Shown here: positions 10,734-20,912 of the stretch, one piece after another
How positions within the stretch are numbered: the first letter of the stretch is position 1
Layout: each line of letters starts with the position of its first letter
NCBI GenBank assembly: GCA_910574455.1
Contig: CAJSYZ010000001.1
Location: 1,227,599-1,291,598 of the forward strand
Origin: Trichaptum fuscoviolaceum
Taxonomy: Eukaryota; Basidiomycota; Agaricomycetes; Hymenochaetales; Trichaptaceae
Length of the DNA: 64,000 bases
Direction of reading: 5' to 3'
The notes under the pieces: generated by a model
What the model saw: only the letters and a program-made list of their open reading frames with translations
Database searches by the model: none
Told to the model about the DNA's origin: nothing
Translations under genes and position numbers: made by a program

Positions 10734-12689
10734 CAGGTTCCTCTGGCGTTTACAGGTAGCAGGTGGTGTACTGCTGTTGTAATCTACATTTCTATGGTCT
10801 GTCTTCGCTCGGCATCTCCGGTCCTTAAATCGAGCCTTCGGTCGATAGCACTCTATTGTAGGATGTACTGTGGAATATGTGCGCTAAGTCTGTGAGTAGT
10901 ATTAAGAATCGATGATCCATCAAAGTACTCAAGATACTTATTACAGCTATTTCTTTGCAGAACCAATGCTCTGGATCTTCAAACAAGCACGTTGTTTCAT
11001 GACATTAAACGCCTTACACCAAACTTTACGAGATTATAGAAGGTGTTCGGTACGAAGCATACTTTCAGGCAGACAGTATGCGACTATGACAACAACAAAG
11101 CATAATAAGTATGTAGTTTGTACTGCTAACTGGCTCAAGTTTTGTTGCGTTTTGTTCGGGAGTCGCTATGTTTGGGATTGTCTACCTATACCTGCCACTA
11201 TTGGGCAATTATCGGTCCGCATATCCTTGGTATCGCCTGCAACTATAGGTTACTTGAGCCAACATGATGCTGCCCTACATTTCTACTGTCAGTGATACAG
11301 CGGAACTGGCCTCTCCGCGCCAACAACGCAATCGCAACTGTCGTCTCCAGCCCCCTTCCAGTCATACCACCATGGAGGCCACGTTCTCTCTGCCGCTTTC
11401 TACTTAAAAATGACATCAATACCGCAGTATAATCTGAAGACAAACATAAAATATTCACGCTGCGGGAAAAGGATAGCCGCAATTCCAAGGATACTTCCGT
11501 GATACTATCCTGGCTTTAGCTTTCACTCAGAAACTTAGGAGCACGGCGGGGCAGACAGCAAGAACAACTCTTATCTTGCCATCAGGTAAGTGCAGAGGGT
11601 AACAGTGAGTAGTCACTACGTAGCGGAGATACGAGGGGACTTCTCAAGCCAACTATAAGAATCAAAACAGTGGAGTCACGGTCGTACGCATATTGTCTGG
11701 GAATGACCGAAGTTCTCCACAAATCAGGAAAGACTATAAGTAGTGAAGGTCAAGAGACAGAAAGAATCAGAACGATGTGAAGAAGTTCCATCGGTTTTGT
11801 CTTCGTGGCTGGGGTTCCACATACTGTAGTACTTTATGTCACTGGCACAAGAATGGGCCCCTTAGCCAAGAATACCAGTGAGTCGACTTCAAGAGTCTTG
11901 CATTCGTTTTCCATTTGATTCACGTTTGATTTGCGTTTTTTTTTCACCCGACATGGCATTATTTGTGTTTCAAGTAGACACTGCTCGGCTGTGCGTCTTC
12001 CTCGCCTATGATACCACAACATGATAGTGATAGCCCATTTTCTGTGCGTTACCGTGCTCTATGCATGTCCCAGCATCTAGAAGATCAAACGTAAGAGCAA
12101 GGGCTGGGAAAGGGAACTAGACCGGCAACAAGGATAGCCAGTAATAAGTTAGAGATCGGCAATCACGTTAATTCTTTCACCTGGATCCCTTCAGAGAGAT
12201 TGTAAAAGCACCGAGATATCGTACCACATTCTTATTTCCTGGGGGTCGTATTCCGAACAACAAGTTGTTCCGAAGCTCTTCATTAAGGGGATGAGGGTGC
12301 GTCAATCGACTGACTTATTCACAAGAACCCAGAACGATCCCAGGCTACTGATTCCTTTGAACGACTTTTGTTTTGCATGCAATTTCAGTGCTTTCGCAAA
12401 GTGTCCAGTACATCCCTATCATTGGATTCCGGGGACTGCCCTGCCATGGGTCAGGCTTCGCTGGAAAATTTCGACGACAACATTTGTAGCCTATAATCAG
12501 GTATCTGGAGAATAACGCCGTAAGAATATGTGAGGATCTTCATAACTTAAAGTGGGTCAGAATCACCAGACGCAAATCAGACGTTTGTTGTTAGACATTC
12601 TGAGGGCGCACCAATAAAGAGTCGTAATAGCCACATACTATCGAGATCGAGAAATCGCACCTCGAAGCATTGAATGATGTGGTGACAGA

Positions 12690-12868
12690 AACCATCCCAC
12701 GGTTTCGGACTCCGACTCGGAGTTGGAAGAGGCCGAGCCCGAGGCCTCAGGGTCACTGGCAAACTTGAAGTCATCATGGTCCCATGGTCCCGCTTAAAGT
12801 CATGGACCCTGAGGCTTCGGCCTCTTCCGAATCGCGCCACTGCCACTGGCAGTGGTTTGGGTACTAAC
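12690..12868. mobile_element. Decayed relative of the 6.8 kb foldback MITE
   Basis: The inner arms GGAAGAGGCCGAG...GAGGCCTCAGGGTC and GACCCTGAGGCTTCGGCCTCTTCC face each other across about 60 bp and match the arms of the 148-bp element. The outer ends are degraded (CCCACGGTTTCGG on the left, GTGGTTTGGGTA on the right), and I found no target-site duplication. It is an older member of the same family with an unrelated centre. Confidence 0.6.
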
Positions 12869-14492
12869 TGAAGACACGTGTTACTTTTCCGTTTCTTAGA
12901 GCCACTTTCTTTTGTCTATTTTGACCGCCAAAGATCAACATTAAGTATTGCTTGACTTACAGCATCTATAGGCTCATAAGCGGGTGAACCATCGTGTATC
13001 TGTAAAGCGACTCCAAAACAATAAGTCTGCGAATGGGTTGCCAGGCATGTAACGTCTTCTACATACTATTGGATAATATTTCATTCTACCTGTACCCCCC
13101 CTCCCCCCCACCGGTTCTGCGCTCATAGTGACAGGACTTGTGCGCCACGTCTCGCATACATGGTGGCTACCCAACATATGAACAAGCCCGTCATGTTGGG
13201 AATTCAGATCCCTCATAGTAAATATCCCATTTCATATGCACGGACATCCGTAAATTGTCTAATTCCTTTCTAGTTCTCCAGCTTTAATACTACGATATAC
13301 GGACCATGAAGCTATTACACTTAATATAGCTGTATAAGTGTCTCTAACCCGCAGGATATAGAGTACAAATGCGTCGGTCCGCTCATTCATCAGCCATTCC
13401 GAGTCAGCCTAAACTTTAACGCCCAGATCACCGCATGCCCCAAGAATCAAAATTAAAATTGGTACAGACCCACTTTGAGGCTCACTGATTTCGCCACAGA
13501 AAATCTAGTGACCAAATCCCTTACTGCGTGTGGGTGAGGACATCTGGCTTCCTCGCCTCCCTACAATACCACTGACTCACAATTCTCTTTTCAAGATTCA
13601 ATCTCCTCGTACCTCATTTTCTTCCATCAGTACTTCGAGAGAGGGAACGCCGAACAATTTACGTATCTTTCTTTGAACAGAAGGCGCGGCTCAGAAGCAG
13701 GCTGTGTAGAGGTTCGCGGTCGCTTTATCAAGATCTGGATCGACTACAACTCCATCTCACATGCATACGGCACAACTTGAATCATATCGGTTGTTTTTTT
13801 CCCAGAGCCGACTAGCTCGTGCGCCTTTGCATACACTAGAGGAATGGAGCTGGTTGGCCCTGCACGGTCTCGCCGAGCAAGATGTATGACTTTATGAGAA
13901 CTTCCGTACCATCGTGGTGCCCTTGCATAAAGTGCTGTGAAGCGACGAGGGGCAAGGTTCTGTAAAGAGTCCGCCCCGTGCATTGGGTAAGGTAAGTCAT
14001 TTCAGGTTCGCAATAGTCACAAGAACCTCTCATGCATCATAAACTCTGCTAACAACATGCGAGGATGGTACAGGCGTAGTATCTGTTTTGGGTATCGCAC
14101 GTCGGAGCTAAGTGAACGTAAGTTCGTCGAACTACTAGGCGTAGGGGAAGGTGTTGAGATATCCGGCACTGAAATCTTCGGCAGACTCGACGTTGTCGTC
14201 TTTAGTGATGCCCTCAATGAGATAGAGACGCCTTGAAAACCCAACAAAAGGGCATGTGCGTGTTTTTACCAAGACGAGCTCAGGCCCGTTCCTCCGTAAT
14301 TGCTATACAAGCTTCTCGCCAACTCGGTACGCACATGCTTCATTATAATCGCATCTGACATTGCCCATCTTCTCATTCACTTGAGGAGATTCTCAAAAAA
14401 AATTTCCGTCTTCAGTGACAAGAGTCATGTTATGCCCAGGGATGTGATACATACAGAGCTATGTAGCTGACAAAGGACTCCGGTTTTGTTTT

Positions 14493-15021
14493 TTATCCTT
14501 TGGATCCGCAGACACAGGCACATGGAATTGCGGTGACATTCTCCGGAAGAACTGGTAATCTGGCAAACCTTAAGACATCAACACCAACCGAATTGGTCAA
14601 ATCAACGAAGATGCACTGTTGCATTTTTGGGATGTCCGGGTGCTTCTTGGGCCCATGAGTAGGTACTTTGGAGAGGTGGGGTGAGTTTCCAAATTGAAAT
14701 CTTGCAAATGTACCATACGACTCATTTCTCCCCTTCCTTAAATCCCAAAGGAGAAAATAAGCATTGAGTAAGACTATTCGGGTCCTTGTCCATGGCAGAC
14801 TTTGACATATGGTTTTCAAGGTCAACCATGCTATTTTGTTGCCATATAGCGGCGTTGCACATGAACGCCACCGGAGCGAGGCAGCCGGAGAAGTTGTTTC
14901 GTCTTTGTTGAAGTGAAATCGGCATGCCATTTGTTGCCAGCTTACGTTTGACCTTCCGATCTACAGGTCGATCATGGTGCGCAGTAACACACAGGGATGG
15001 TCTTCGTGCGCCAGGCATCAC
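14493..15021 (-). pseudogene. Unidentified gene relic, related to the one at 3.1 kb
   Basis: On the minus strand, frames of up to 145 codons overlap and switch. One contains IFVDLTNSVGVDVLRFARLPVLPENV, part of which recurs at 3050-3265. The protein-like character and the second copy suggest a decayed duplicated gene. I do not recognise the family and cannot give an exon model. Confidence 0.35.
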
Positions 15022-16194
15022 CGGAGAGAAATTCGTAAAGCTGCGATGTGGCTTACGGACTAGTAAAAGTGCCTATGTGAAACACGAATGATGGTATGTT
15101 GGCTCGTTAGAGTACGTGAAGTGCTGTTCAGAGATCAGACTGAAAACTGGATGCAAATTTAGTTATCCTGTTCCTCGAGCCGTGAAATCGATCCTGTCGG
15201 ACAGTGGCTATAACAGTTAGGCGGAGCGTACGCTGGGGAAAGGGGGGGATATTTGAAACGATTGGGATCGAACGTTGATTTCATTGTAATAAACCCGCCT
15301 TTCTCCAATTCTAATCCTTAAAAAGGACATACTAGTAGTTGGATTCGATCAGTCCCGCGGTGTTATGAAAGCATGAAATCGCATATCCCCGAGCTTCTGT
15401 GCCTCCGTGGGGGTTAGGGGAGGGCTACCACAATATATCATCTCTAATAGAGGATGAAGATGTTTCTGAAACTAAACGCCATGCGACAAACCCTTTTGCT
15501 TTCAAGCACAATATATAATTCGACTCACTACTAACTTGGCCCGGGATCTGCAAGAATATCAACGATGTTAACTCCGAGAAACAGCGTATAGCCGCTTAAA
15601 AGCATTGGTGCTCAGTCCGAGGAGAAACGTTTCCGAACGGGTTGATGAAGTGCATGAGCCAGTAATGAATCGTATATTAAAGACTAACTACGAACCATGA
15701 TCTCGAATCCGCACTCATGCGTACGCTCCCTATTCGCAGTGAAAAGGCTGATAGACCATAGCGCTTTGAGCATCGTGGAGCAGGGTGCGTGTGGGGTGTT
15801 CAATCCCACGTTGTGCAGTACGGTTCCATATTAGCGTGCCCGTAGAGTATGGACATACTGTAAGGTTCATATGAAGGTGTTAGTAGAGCAAGCTGCGACA
15901 GCTACAGTACTTTGAATAGATGCAAATATTAGTGGATCATAAATGGGACAAATGCTAGTATGAAGCGATAGAGAACTCAGGAACTCAGAATTTGTCTCCT
16001 AAACTTACGTTAGAATAGTAGATACTGAGAAAAGGCATTTACTGATCGAACTTCAACATGGTGTGATTTCGATTCAATGTGATTGATGGCATGAGGCCCG
16101 GAAGTGCAAAGATAGAGAAAGCGAGCTTCCTCACACAAGGGACTGTATTCGATCACCGACGAGATACCATCTGCAACCGCCGATACGAAAACTG

Positions 16195-16201
16195 TATAAA
16201 T
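16195..16201 (+). promoter_or_regulatory. TATA element of zinc-cluster copy 3
   Basis: TATAAAT followed by GGTTCAG lies 99 bp before the start at 16294. The same element precedes copies 1 and 2. Confidence 0.55.
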
Positions 16202-16293
16202 GGTTCAGAGGAAACGTACCCGGAAACGAGAACTCAAACACAGCTACTTAGCAACTGGCGTTCGCACATAGCCAACGCCCGGAACGTCGTACT

Positions 16294-17050
16294 ATGGACT
16301 ACACTGCTTCACAGGACATCTACAAATGCTTTGACGCAGTCTGGCCCTATCTGGTAGAAAAAATAGGAATCGCAGTTGATGGCGATCCCGAGAAGATCAG
16401 AGAGCTCCAGCGATCCCCCTACGATTCTCTACAGTTGCAGCTTGATTCACCTTCGGCCTCAATCCACGTCACTGGCAGTTTCCTTCCATCTACGAAGGCC
16501 AAGAGAAATAGAAACCCCTGCCATTCGTGCAAAGCGAGAAGGCAAAAGGTGAGCCTATTTAGTGCCGAATCGTCTATCAGCAGCTTAGTGAAGGCATTGA
16601 TGGATCTTCATGCAGTGTGTACGAAGCCCAACAGACCCTGCCACATGCGAGCGCTGCAGTCAGAAAAGATTGTCTTGTAAATCGCACGACCGTGACAACG
16701 AAGAACTTGAAGTCATCGATTTACCTTCATCACCGGCTTTCAACATAGACCCTGAGGGAGTAAACTTCGGTGGCGTCGAAGGGGGGATAACTATGGAAGC
16801 AAGTCACGCGTGGATTAACCCTCCAGAAGCCATGAATAACGCAGTCACAGATACTGCCTTCAAGTGAGTCGCACCAGGTTTAACAGATGAATAAGGACTG
16901 ATCAGACGGAGTAGCTTGAGGGCTATACCTGAAGGTTCTGCTAATCTTGTGGCTCCTGCAGCGTTCGCCAATGCAATAAGCGATGCGGGAGCAGTTGAAG
17001 GGCAGTTCAACCAGACGTGGATCTTCTCGTCAAATTCAAGCTTTGTATGA
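16294..17050 (+). CDS. Small Zn2Cys6 zinc-cluster protein, copy 3
   Basis: Exons 16294-16548, 16616-16863 and 16906-17050 join in frame to 215 aa. The second exon has exactly the same length (248 nt) as in copy 2, and the phases are the same. The N-terminus contains FDAVWPYLVEKIGIAVDGDPEKI; KRNRNPC then leads into CHSCKARRQK, and after the intron comes C...CERCSQKRLSC (CX2CX6CX9CX2CX6C). Exon 3 ends with TWIFSS, the counterpart of WDFPS. If the second intron is not spliced, translation stops after 168 aa at 16867. The alternative is weaker because the donor GTGAGTCGCA and the exon 3 tail are both conserved with copy 2. Likely a nuclear DNA-binding protein; targets unknown. Confidence 0.85.
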
Positions 17051-17456
17051 TTAGAGATAGGAATACTCCATGACAGAGATTCCAAGAAACCGGCCTTTAT
17101 GCATCCCAATAGGAAATCTCTACTCTCGACCTATGTATGTAAAGCTCAGCTTAGCCGCTGATGCGATTAACGGAAAGCTGTAGTAGGAGATTCCTAATAG
17201 GTAGTAGCCTTCGGCGTTCCATATCAATACGAGTGGATAGAAAGTGAGAATTTCTCACAGTCTCAAGATGGCACTTAAGCCATTGATCCGTTCCTTCATT
17301 TCTTTTTAATGGCTGGCAGGTCGGGTCAAGAAAAAACAAAGAAGGGGACGTACTTTTTTCTTGAACTTTGAATTTTGGGCAACTCAGGCTTACGGTTTAC
17401 GGCGTCGGTGCGGTTACTTCGGAGCCTTAAAATCACGGCCGTGTCCTCGTAGAGGC
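17051..17456. other. Intergenic, nothing recognised
   Basis: No gene or repeat is visible between the last exon of zinc-cluster copy 3 and the left arm of the inverted-repeat unit. Confidence 0.4.
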
Positions 17457-17603
17457 GTACCAGCCAATCCAGTATTACCAAGTCCAGTAACTACTGCAAA
17501 GACGTGGGGTAAATCAGAGCAGTAATTATTCCACGTAGAAATAATACCCAAGTAATACAAAGTGGTAATACCAAATAGCGTGGTAACAAATACAAAATAT
17601 AAG

Positions 17604-17697
17604 TGAACGACACAAACGTGACTCGAACTTACGACTCTATAAAAGCCTAAACCGGAAACATTCTAATACGACATATTAACCACTACACTAAGGGGGG
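17604..17697 (-). repeat. tRNA-like arm, left
   Basis: Read on the minus strand the segment has an AGTTCGAGTCA box-B-like motif and ends in AGTGAAC-type sequence also found at the right arm. Stems do not close well, so it is a tRNA-derived repeat rather than a working tRNA. Confidence 0.4.
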
Positions 17698-17699
17698 AT

Positions 17700-17860
17700 T
17701 ATATATATCCTCAACACTAAGCCTAACAACCCTAACAACCTATCTACCCTAACCCTTACCCAAACCCTAACTCCTAACTATGGGGGGCAGAGCCCCCCAA
17801 ACCCCCCACTAACCCTTAAATAACCCTAACAATAACCCTAACAATAACCCTAACTCCTTG
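17700..17860. repeat. Interstitial telomere-like repeats (degenerate CCCTAA)
   Basis: Many AACCCTAA units occur in one direction, separated by short spacers such as ACAAT. There are two clean runs, around 17725-17780 and 17815-17860. Fungal telomeres are usually TTAGGG repeats, so this is an internal, degraded copy of that motif. A GC hairpin sits between the runs. Confidence 0.65.
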
Positions 17861-17914
17861 CGGGGCTGCGCCCCGTTGGGACAGTATATAATTACTAAGT
17901 GAGGCAAGGTAGTA

Positions 17915-18012
17915 TAAGCCTCAGTAGTCTAGTTGACTTGAGCGCGGCTTCTCTTTATGGTAATTCTTATTCTGACGCGGGTCGTGTGTTCGAATCTCGT
18001 CCTCGTTCACTT
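17915..18012 (+). repeat. tRNA-like arm, right
   Basis: TAGTCTAGTTGACTTGAGCGC resembles a box A region, and GTGTTCGAATCTC about 50 bp later resembles box B. The T-arm and acceptor stems are mispaired, and an A/T-rich tail follows, as in tRNA-derived SINEs. Confidence 0.4.
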
Positions 18013-18198
18013 TTAATTATTTATTATTGCTTCTCTAAGTTACTTCACGGAATATTTACTGCGTAAAATTACTCCACGTCTTTGCAGTAGTTAGTGGCTT
18101 TGGTAAAACTGGAGCTGCTGGTACTGGTGCCTCGTACTAAGAAGGGTCCCCTGGCATGTCCAGGGAACGGGTGTGCTTAATTGCGTGAGACACTGCTA

Positions 18199-18396
18199 GC
18201 TCGTCCGGAGTTACTCCGCCCTGGGAACAATTTGTAATCAACTGTACAGTTCCCTTGCTATAGTTTACTTCATAGGTCGCAGTCACGCGTCACCACACTG
18301 GTCGCTCGTCCGAAGTCACTCCGCACTGGCATCAATTTGTAATCAACTGTACAGTTCCCTTGGTATAGTTTGCTTCATAGTTCGCCGTCACGCGTC
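18199..18396. repeat. Tandem duplication, two units of about 105 bp
   Basis: GCTCGTCCG...CAATTTGTAATCAACTGTACAGTTCCCTT occurs twice, starting at 18199 and 18304. The units differ by a few substitutions. No gene is visible here or in the rest of 18.1-19.4 kb. Confidence 0.7.
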
Positions 18397-19420
18397 ATCC
18401 CGTCGCGTGAAACGACTTCCATTAATACTTGTGTATGCATGGTACCATAAACGGTTGTCCTGCGCCGCAGCTCAAGAGGGGCGCTGCGTGTCTCCGTTTT
18501 CACTTACGTCAACGGTCATTGCACAAGTCCTTGACGCCTCCAAATTTGTTCTCCGTGCATGTACTCATACTTAACTTGTATTCGCGTGAACGAGAACTAC
18601 ATGTATAACCCTCTCTCTGACTTTCGCGCGCTTGCTATATATATAATTAGTTCCTGTCAGTGAGAGACCTGCCGTAATGCGCATGACCGCAGTTGTCGTA
18701 CATCATTTTCTACCCGTCATCATTGGTTCATCAGAGCTTGCACTGGCAGTGCATGATGTCCATCACGTTCCTCGCACACTCATTGGGTGCAGCATCGCCT
18801 CCTAAACTGTGACTCATGCCGCGGCCTACACATTTGTGCCGCTGACATCAACGGAGACTCACGCTCGTTCCTGCCAGTTTTGATGACGACGTCGTCTATC
18901 TGCGATCTCTTTCTCATTTAGCAGAGTCGTTATCCTGCGTATTCTGCGCCGTTTGTCATTCTTAGATACGTAGCGTACGATGTGACGTTTGTGCGTCCCT
19001 GTACACGTGTAATAGACGTTTAGACTGTCTCATGCGGTGGATCGACAACGATAACAATTTGAATATGCTCTTTGTCATTTTATGTCTGCGACCGCAACTT
19101 ATCCTTTGTCTCGCATTCTCGCTCGCGTACGCGTTCATACTACTGCGAGGCAGAAGTCGCCGATTCCCTACTGAAAGTGTTCTGAGATAGTCGGTTTCTG
19201 AGTCCGCGTCCTTGCAAAATGCATGCAATAGAACGAGTTTCATAACTTGTGCTGGTGCATTTAAGTTCGTATTGCAGAAATTAGTAAGTGTAGAAGCGAC
19301 TTGCTTCTGTAATATTAGGAGCGCAGCCAACTATCTGCATTCGTGCATGCTGTACAGCGCCCACGGGCCTCTAAAAGGCTGCATTGCACTTTGACCGCAA
19401 CGTCCTTCATCTCTTTCATC

Positions 19421-19426
<6 letters not shown>
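18397..19426. other. Intergenic, nothing recognised
   Basis: No gene, RNA or repeat is supported between the 105-bp tandem duplication and the (TC)n microsatellite. Confidence 0.45.

Positions 19427-19463
<37 letters not shown>
19427..19463 (+). repeat. (TC)n microsatellite
   Basis: About 18 TC repeats lie just before a coding region. They create artificial open frames rich in Ser-Leu on one strand and Arg-Glu on the other, which should not be annotated. Confidence 0.9.
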
Positions 19464-19475
<12 letters not shown>

Positions 19476-19505
19476 TGTTCTGTATCTTTCGCTCGCGCCC
19501 ACGCC

Positions 19506-20258
19506 ATGGACAACGTCGCCGTCCCTCCCTCCTGTTCCCCGCCGTCGTCTGCGGGACGACGTACGGGAGTTCTTGAAGGTCATCGCGCGCCTCGCGCTCG
19601 TCGCTGCCCCGACCGAAATCGGGCGTCTGGTGAAGGGCCCCGTGGAATACCTGTGGAAGAGGGCGACGGTGAGTGTTCTGCACTGCAGAGAGGGCTCTGT
19701 TACTGACCAGTCTCTGCACGTTAGACGGGGAAAGCGCACCGCGAGAAGCTGGTGCAGTTCCGCATCCGCGCGCAGACCCTGCTAACGAGGATGGAGGGCT
19801 TCCCCATTCATCCCTCCCGCGCGACGCAGTGGGCGAACCTCACTGGCGACATCACCAGGTTCCTACATGAATATGAGGAATATGTATCGTGGGGTGGGTG
19901 GAAGTGCTTCCTGCGCAAGAACATCCTCAAGCGCGCACGCGACCGGGCGGAGGATGAGCTCGACAGTCTCGAGCACAGCGAGGAGGTACGTGTGCCAAAT
20001 TTTGAATCCTTATTGGCTCTACCACTGACTTCTTCCTCGTTGCCTGTTCTATAGGCAGAACTGGAGTACGGGGAGCACGCAGCGCAGGCGGAGGCGCTGG
20101 CGCTCGCGCACGCGCAGGCGGACGCGATCGAAGCCCTTACGGCTGAGAACGCCCGCCGACAGGAAGCGGAGGCTGCCATGAGCGCGAGACTCGCGAGCAT
20201 GGACGCCAAGCTCGACGCGCTCGTGTCGCGGGGTGAAAAGGTCGCCGTCCCCGCGTAA
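19506..20258 (+). CDS. Helical protein with C-terminal coiled coil; start unresolved
   Basis: Three coding blocks join in frame: about 19540-19668, 19725-19985 and 20055-20258 (phases 0 and 0). Block 1 reads LRDDVREFLKVIARLALVAAPTEIG. Block 2 continues TGKAHREKLVQFRIRAQTLLTRM. Block 3 is a heptad-rich Ala/Glu/Leu coiled coil ending KLDALVSRGEKVAVPA. The layout of packed helices followed by a coiled coil recalls N-terminal MLKL/HeLo-like regions of fungal NLR-type proteins; that is inference from the pattern, not a domain hit. The only good ATG (19506, context CGCCATGG) is out of frame with block 1. The gene either has an unseen first exon or has lost its start by a frameshift. Confidence 0.5.
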
Positions 20259-20293
20259 GTAGTGTCTCTTCTTCGTTCTCGCCGTGGCTTCTC

Positions 20294-20455
20294 TTCCCTG
20301 TTTGCGCAATGCACGTTCGCCTCCGATTCTCCGTCGCCGTATCGTTTGTACATTCCATGTCCCATCGTCTTCTGTTCCCTGTCTGCGCAATGGACGTTCG
20401 CCTCCGATTCTCCGTCTCCGTATCGTCTGTACATTCCATGTCCCATCTGCTTTCG
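20294..20455. repeat. Tandem duplication, two units of 81 bp
   Basis: TTCCCTGT(T/C)TGCGCAATG...CATTCCATGTCCCAT occurs at 20294 and again at 20375. It follows directly on the helical-protein gene. The rest of 20.46-20.91 kb shows nothing. Confidence 0.8.
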
Positions 20456-20912
20456 TGCACTTGTTTTCGTTACCGCTGTTACCTCGCTGTTACTGTCTTG
20501 TTATATGAACTGTGTCTGTGCTTTCACTGTTTTCACGCAAATGAAGATGCACTGCTTGTCTTGTTACTTCATACCTATATATTAGTATCCGAACTCTGTA
20601 CACGCAATCAAATGTATATAGACCTGTATCTATTAAATCGCGAATGTAAACTAGTGAACCCTTGTACATCACTCTACACCTATATACTGCGCAATCCTAT
20701 GTCTTCCTCACTGTCTTGCGAATGACATCGTTTTACCTCGCATTCCGGATATGCTGAGTATGCCTCACTTGACCAGGATACTCACTCATGTGTGCTTAGG
20801 TCGCAATTCCTTACAGCACGAAGCTTCCGCTAGTGTTTTTCGAATCCGAACTGACCGCTTTCAATTCCGGTAAACGACTTCTACTATACACAACATTATA
20901 ACGCCAGCATTC

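Larger units (their letters stand above)
10734..16194. other. Long gene-poor stretch with two relics
   Basis: No intact gene is supported over about 5.4 kb. I see a decayed MITE relative at 12.69-12.87 kb and a broken gene relic at 14.49-15.02 kb, both listed separately. Other open frames show no domain, paralogue or splice pattern. Confidence 0.5.
17457..18124. mobile_element. Inverted-repeat unit with tRNA-like arms and telomere-like core
   Basis: The left arm (about 17457-17535) and right arm (about 18046-18124) are imperfect inverted repeats of about 80 bp. They share GTACCAGC at the outer ends and ACTACTGCAAAGACGTGG inside. Just inside each arm is a tRNA-like segment reading outward, with box B versions TTCGAATC and TCGAACTT. 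The centre carries degenerate CCCTAA repeats and two GC-rich hairpins (GGGGGGC...GCCCCCC and GCGGGGC...GCCCCG). No coding capacity is seen. It could be a SINE-derived or telomere-derived structure. I know of no named family with this layout. Exact ends and a target-site duplication could not be fixed. Confidence 0.6.

Noticed and set aside
17700..17860. A true chromosome end
   Set aside because: The repeats are degenerate, short and flanked by unique sequence on both sides.
17915..18012. A functional tRNA gene
   Set aside because: Box A and B resemble a tRNA, but the T-arm and acceptor stems do not pair.
19315..19739. Open frames rich in Arg-Glu (minus) or Ser-Leu (plus) around 19.4 kb
   Set aside because: They are translations of the (TC)n microsatellite and not proteins, except for the part after about 19540, which belongs to the helical-protein gene.
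20049..20460. Minus-strand frames with repeated ENRRRT segments
   Set aside because: They arise from the 81-bp tandem duplication read in antisense.
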